Shown here in pieces: positions 59,101 through 64,000 of a DNA stretch of 64,000 nt. A model generated the notes under the pieces. That model was given only the letters and a program-made list of their open reading frames with translations, was not told the origin of the DNA and made no database searches. Numbering within the stretch: position 1 is the stretch's first letter; the number at the start of each line of letters is the position of its first letter. The DNA lies in contig ML679946.1 of assembly GCA_007922225.1 (NCBI GenBank), positions 91,619,313 to 91,683,312 on the forward strand. Direction: 5' to 3'. Position numbers and translations under genes: made by a program. This stretch comes from Emydura subglobosa. Its lineage: Eukaryota > Chordata > Testudines > Chelidae.

Positions 59101-60084
59101 GTGCAAAGTCATTCTAGGGTCAGAGTCAAATTACAGAATGAATAAAAACAACAGGATGTGGCTATAATGTAACTTCCTTCCTTCAACCTTATTACTACTA
59201 GTATTTGTATTGTGGTGACCAGATAACAAGTGTGAAAAAACACTTTCTTTTTGGGGGGGAGGGCTTAATAGTGGCCTATGTAAGTAACTATGTAACTCTC
59301 TCAGTATGTAACTATATAATAGTTGCCTAATATGGGTATGGTCCTAATAATATCAGGACATCTGTTCATCCTCATTGTGGTAGTGTCACATTCCAAACTG
59401 TAACTGTTCATGGTAATATTTTTTTCAGTGAGCATTGCAGCATTTTTTTGAGACGAGTGTTTTGTTCTAAGACAGACAGATCTGGAAATGTTCACCTCTG
59501 CCATTTGAGCCAGTTTGTGTTAAATGTGGGATTTTGTTGCACGGTCAGTAAATGCACAGCTATAGCCATGAGCCAGAAAAGCCTTCTGTAGAGGTTTGAA
59601 TTTCCTGTAATGATTCCTTTCTGAGCCGCATCTTGTTTGAGTTTTCAGGTGCTGTAAACCAATCTGGTAAAAATGTTGGTGTGATGATTATTTATAGTGA
59701 TGTTGTAAAGATTGGAGAAATAATTAGCATCAACTTTGATTCTATGAAGTTGTGGATGTGTGACTCAGCAAAACGCTGCCACCACACAATTGCCAAGTAG
59801 GAAACATTCTAGTATCCTGAAAAGGAATTTATTGCACAAAGGAAACACTAAAGCAATATAAAAAGTTGTATTCTGTTTACATCTGAATTCTGATAGCTGC
59901 TTCATGTTAATTATAAAGACATACAGGGTGATTATTTTTAAAACTGCGCTATAGACTAGTTATGCAGTAACTCTTGGACATAAATGTATTTGTGGAATAT
60001 TATCTACCTATGTAACTGCATTTTGTTAGTTCAGGTAATCTCAAAAGTTGTAAATAAATTTAACTGTAAAAGGAAGAGCTTGTT
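59101..60084. other. AT-rich sequence, no gene seen
   Basis: No coding frame. The stretch 59650-60065 has even, non-repetitive AT-rich text that could be a 3' untranslated region or conserved block, without proof. Confidence 0.45.
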
Positions 60085-60245
60085 GTAGAGGTTTGTCAGC
60101 CCCGTTCTGCCACTGACTTGCTGTATGACTTCTGGCAAGTCTTTAGTTTCCGTGTGTGTCAGTTCCCCATCTACAAAATGGGGACAACTGCATTGCCCTA
60201 CCATTGAAGATTGTGAGGTACTCCGCTAAAATCTCAATGAGTCCA
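60085..60245 (+). repeat. SINE body (MIR/turtle type)
   Basis: ttctgccactgacttgctgt, atgacttctggcaagtcttt, cagttccccatctacaaaat and ggggacaactgcattgccct follow the SINE core closely. The tRNA-like head is mostly gone. Confidence 0.75.
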
Positions 60246-60517
60246 TACAAGTGAGCATTCACGCACGCACACAGACAGATCCTTCTTTAAACTCACCTTA
60301 TTGACGCACATTAGTTTGAGGCTGAGGGCTTGTGTCCAGGAAGCAAGGGACGTCTCCATTCCTGCCAATGCTCACCCTGCCTCTACCCGACCATAAAAAA
60401 CAAAAATGCTTCTAACAAAGCTGCTTCCACTGGGGAAGCTGCTGCTGACACCAGCTGAGGATGTGGCCCCACATACATTTGCTTGTATGTTATATCCCTT
60501 TCTCCCTACGCTTGCTT

Positions 60518-60605
60518 TAATTTTGTAAACCTGCTGGGACAGGGATTGTCTTATCTATAGTTGTACAATACTGAGTGCAGTGGGACTCTAATCCTGAGTC
60601 AGGTC
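60518..60605 (+). repeat. L2-like LINE 3' tail
   Basis: ttgtaaacctgctgggacag, ggattgtcttatctatagtt and gtacaatactgagtgcagtg follow the same order as the tails at 18417 and 50778. Confidence 0.5.
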
Positions 60606-61627
60606 TTCAGGCTTGATTTATTAATGTTAACAACTAGTAATGCTACTTATCTTTTTCTATCCAGTTTTATTTGTATTTTTAATCATCTCTGTTATTGCTT
60701 GAGGATTTTCTATCTCCTTATCTTTTAGTATCATGATGCTATTTTATTTTTGTTACCCTGACTGTCCCTGGTTGGAGACTAGCTTTTTACACCATTATAA
60801 TACTTTTTACCCTATCACATCTTCCATCCACGTTCTCAAGCCACTTTACAAACATCTGCTAATTAATTTTCCAAGAGCCTTGTGAGGTGGGGATGGGAAC
60901 AAATAATGAAAACAACATGTAAACATCCAATGAAACTAGTCTTTTGAATCCTCTATTTAACAAAACACAGGGAAGGTAAAATCAGTGTGGTCAAGTGGAG
61001 AGCTATGGCATGCAGCAGAGACTACAGAGAGACATTAGGTTGAAGAATGTAGTTAGATTTGGCTATGACAGTTACCTTATTTAAAAAAAAAATGCTGTGG
61101 GGGGTGACCACAAATGGTCAGGGTGTTACCATAGACATTTGAAAGTTACAAACTCCAGCAGCAGATTCTCATCTAGCACCAAGCTGGGGTTTTTCTTCAC
61201 TTCTTAACATAGAAAAAAGAAAACTACCTGCCAGACCATTACCGCCTAGGTTTTCCTTTGTCTCCTAGCCACAGTCTCTAGAAAACAGGGTGAGTTTTCT
61301 TTTACAATTTGCCAATATTTTTTTTTAAAGTCCCTACATCTTAGTAATTAGGTGGAATGGAAAAACTTCTTTGTGCATTATAGTATTTTCCAAGTAAACA
61401 TTGCCCAGTATTTTAAGTAACTGCTGTACTGTTAAATATAAAAAAGGGATAAATCTTCTCTTGCGTCTTACTGTTCAGTTCAGAGCAAAAGTGTACTGTG
61501 ACTCAGCAGTGTTATGTGCAGTGAGTGAAGCTACATTGGTACCAAATGATAAAAAGAGCACCTGAAATTAACATGTCTGCAAAGTTAATAAAACAGCAAA
61601 GGCATGAACTGATATAGATGTCATTTA

Positions 61628-61662
61628 GGTGGTCCCTTCTGGACTTGAACTCCATGACTCTC
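61628..61662 (+). mobile_element. CR1 LINE tail remnant
   Basis: aggtggtcccttctggactt then gaactccatgactc resembles the terminal part of the third CR1 tail seen at 13896-14048. Confidence 0.5.
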
Positions 61663-61972
61663 TTTGCAATTATAATTATCATCTGATTTGCTGTTTTGTT
61701 AAGGGCTCAAAGCAGTAATAATAATAATAAAGGCTATATGCTCCTATGGGCATATGGTTCCCACTGAAGCGCTAGTGTTTCTCTTGCAATATAAATGAGC
61801 AGAGGCTTCACTGGGAAATGATAGCATGTCTCAAGATCCTGTTGGAATAAGTGCAGCTTTGATCTTATGATTTCTGGATTCTGCCACTCCATTTTGGGTT
61901 GCTTTCAGTCAAAATGCTCCTATTTTCAAGCTAAAAAATTGGGGAGGGAAATTGCAATTTTTTTGCATAGAA

Positions 61973-61997
61973 TTTTTTTTTTTTTTTTTTTTTTTTT
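61973..61997 (+). repeat. Run of 25 T
   Basis: Uninterrupted T tract; on the minus strand a poly-A, but no retroposed body was recognised next to it. Confidence 0.95.
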
Positions 61998-62704
61998 ACT
62001 TAAAACCAAAAACTTGAAACTTAAGATGAGTGCCAACAGCTTCCATCCATTTGAAGTAATAGTAAAAAAAATCTCCTTGGTTTCGCTTACACAAAGAAAA
62101 TCTGAAGACATTTCTGGTAGTGAGAGGAAGTAGATTTCTTCTGAAGTGATATCTAAGGGAACCATCCTTGGATGATATGGAAAATTTTAATTCTCTTCCT
62201 ACAATTTATATACTCTTACATTTTTCCAGTATTTGTACTAAGTGTTCTTTTCCATCTCCAACAACCGTTACTCTCTGATCTATGGTTTCTAGTTCAGTAA
62301 TTATTAAAAAAACAATTTTCTGTTCATATCAATCTTTAATAAGAAGGAAGAGGTCAAAACCCCAGATCTGAACAGCACTGACTTTTGGGCAATTGTGGGT
62401 TCTGATCCTAACTTTGGCTCAGGTCTTCGAAGGTATAGGGATTTCGGTGGGAGTTAGGTGTCTAGATATCTTTTGGGGATCTGGGCCTTTGTGTCTGTCC
62501 CCTTTCTCTATAGGGAACCAAGCCCAAAATTCCAGTTCTGAGTATTCTGGAATTTCTGGATCATTCAGATCCGAATTCTGCAGCTCATCCCTTCCTCTGG
62601 TTTGAGGTAGGGTTCTACTCTGGAAAATGATTGTGTAAAAAATGGGACCTGTTCTGCTCCCTGTGTGCATTCAGAGCTGTATCTCTGGATTTTTAGTGAC
62701 AAAA

Positions 62705-62972
62705 ATAAGGGTATGTCTATGCTGCCAGTGGCATTGTCGGCAGTGCAGGATTGATTCTGCGGGATCAACTGATCAGCAGTGGAGACCTGCTCAATCGAAC
62801 CCGGAAGGCGATGCCATCAATTCACCCTCGCAAGAAGAGTAACATTGCGTTATCCGAGGGCATTTCCCGTTGGCACAGCACAGTGGGGACGTAGAAGTTA
62901 GGAAGTCGACAGGAGATACGCAAGCGACATAGACTGCTGCTGAAATTCGCTGGCAGTGTAGACCAAACCTTA
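62705..62972. mobile_element. MITE with GTCTATGCTGCCAG termini
   Basis: The left end ataagggtatgtctatgctg, ccagtggcatt and the right end, read on the minus strand, ataaggtttggtctacactg, ccagcgaatt are imperfect inverted repeats of about 30 bp. The interior has cgcaagaagagtaacattgc and is non-coding. Confidence 0.75.
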
Positions 62973-63189
62973 TGTTTCACTTTCGTTAGCCTCGCACAGT
63001 CAATGTTGCAAAGACAAGGAGTTTGCAATTCTGTTTTCTTTTTGTACATCAACAGAATTAAAATGAATAAGTGCTAGTCAGTCACATTTGTGCAACCCCA
63101 CTGACAGTACAGGGATCTCACAGAGATCAGCAAAAACATAATTTGGCCAATAGAGTATTTATTAGTGCTGGTGTGGATTATATGCCAGA

Positions 63190-63605
63190 AGGTAGGAACC
63201 AGTTAGTTGGGAATTCTTTGACTAATTTTTGACTAATTTTTCAAAACTCAAATTATTTTGGGGTAAGGGTCCATTTTTGATGAATTTCCCATTTAAAAAA
63301 AAATTGAAATGAAAAAACAAATTTCAATCCCAAAAATATGAGCTAATTTATATTTTAAAATGTAAAAAAGAAAGGAGAAAAATATCTCCATGTAAACAAA
63401 ACCTTTTGGAATTATGGAAATGATGCATTTTGCTTGACCTGATGTAATTTTTTTTGTTTTGTTTTTTGTCTTGGTTTTCTCAGATTCTCAGTTTGTGAAC
63501 ATTTCAAGATTTTGACTTGCTGTCACAATTTGGGACCGGAAAAATATTTGAAATCTTGAAGTTTTTTGCAGAATGGGAAAACTGTTTCCTGCCCAGCTGT
63601 AATAA
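63190..63605. repeat. AT-rich fold-back-like dispersed repeat
   Basis: Rich in tttttcaaaactcaaatta, aattgaaatgaaaaaac and aatttcaatccc, which partly pair with each other. It ends cctgcccagctgtaa, which resembles the edge of an AT-rich sauropsid fold-back family. Confidence 0.45.
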
Positions 63606-64000
63606 GAATCCTTTTCATGGGACAGACTGCAGGCTGAGTTTACAAAGTTAGCTGTTTGAAAAAAACATGTTCATACTTGTAAAGTAACCTGTACGTCACT
63701 GAGAGGCAATAAACATTGAAATTTATATGCCACTTTTTATATAGTCATTTTTTCATAGGAGAGTCAGAGTTTAATAACAGCTTTGTTTTTAAAAAATCTC
63801 TTTACAGAACCTAAATCTGAGGATCTAAAATAGCCGACAGGGTCTCATTAATCAGTCTTATTCCTCCAACTTTCCAGCTCTTGGACTGCACAAATGGGGC
63901 TTACACTTATTAATATTTTATCTCTTCTCTTGTCTTGAATTATACTTTTTTTGGGGGGGAGGGGGCAATGCTTTAATTAAAGGAAGAAGTCATGAAGTAG

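Larger units (their letters stand above)
60606..62704. other. No gene seen; minor repeat fragments
   Basis: Includes a minus-strand SINE-like scrap near 60835-60900, a CR1 tail remnant at 61628-61662 and a 25-T run at 61973-61997. No gene recognised. Confidence 0.5.

Overview
The window looks like non-coding nuclear DNA from a sauropsid, most probably a turtle. No intact host protein gene, host exon, tRNA or rRNA gene could be recognised. The assignment rests on the repeats: many CR1-clade LINE copies with the two 3'-end types typical of turtles and crocodilians (one ending in ATTCTATGA-like repeats, one in a 'tctgacccagtatggccgttc' tail), tRNA-derived SINEs, L2-like tails, hAT MITEs with 8-bp target duplications, a Penelope-like fragment, and at least one solo LTR. 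Family names come from recognition by eye; no database was searched.

Layout. 0-10 kb is unique AT-rich sequence with a GC-rich patch (1.24-1.5 kb), a hAT element with an internal 275-bp duplication (3.43-4.0 kb), a hAT MITE (6.3 kb) and a long fold-back element (6.58-6.96 kb). 10.8-17 kb holds a CR1 tail, two CR1 copies meeting head to head at 12.4 kb (the plus-strand one keeps much of the reverse transcriptase), and a third CR1 with an internal gap. 18-26 kb is the densest part: SINE and L2-like tails, a CR1 split by a 389-bp solo LTR, a 1.1-kb GC-rich retroelement-like block with terminal direct repeats, and a CR1 in which a decayed ORF1 with SGNH-esterase motifs is joined to the end of the reverse transcriptase.

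26-44 kb is mostly unique sequence; its notable part is a cluster of five inverted-repeat MITEs at 30.2-32.5 kb. 44-49.4 kb is CR1-rich: a plus-strand 3' half with a run of 17 G, a small endonuclease remnant, and a 2.9-kb minus-strand copy that keeps endonuclease, linker, reverse transcriptase and C-terminal regions. 49.4-64 kb is mainly unique AT-rich DNA with SINEs, a probable second solo LTR (54.2-54.6 kb), a second small fold-back element (55.15-55.3 kb), and a Penelope-like fragment (58.4-59.1 kb) interrupted by a hAT MITE with a perfect 8-bp target duplication.

All recognised reading frames belong to retrotransposons and carry stops or frameshifts, so nothing here is likely to encode a working protein. 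The window is best read as intergenic or intronic DNA recording successive insertions. The most useful observations are the nested insertions that order these families in time, and the apparent origin of the fold-back elements from inverted Penelope-like 3' ends.
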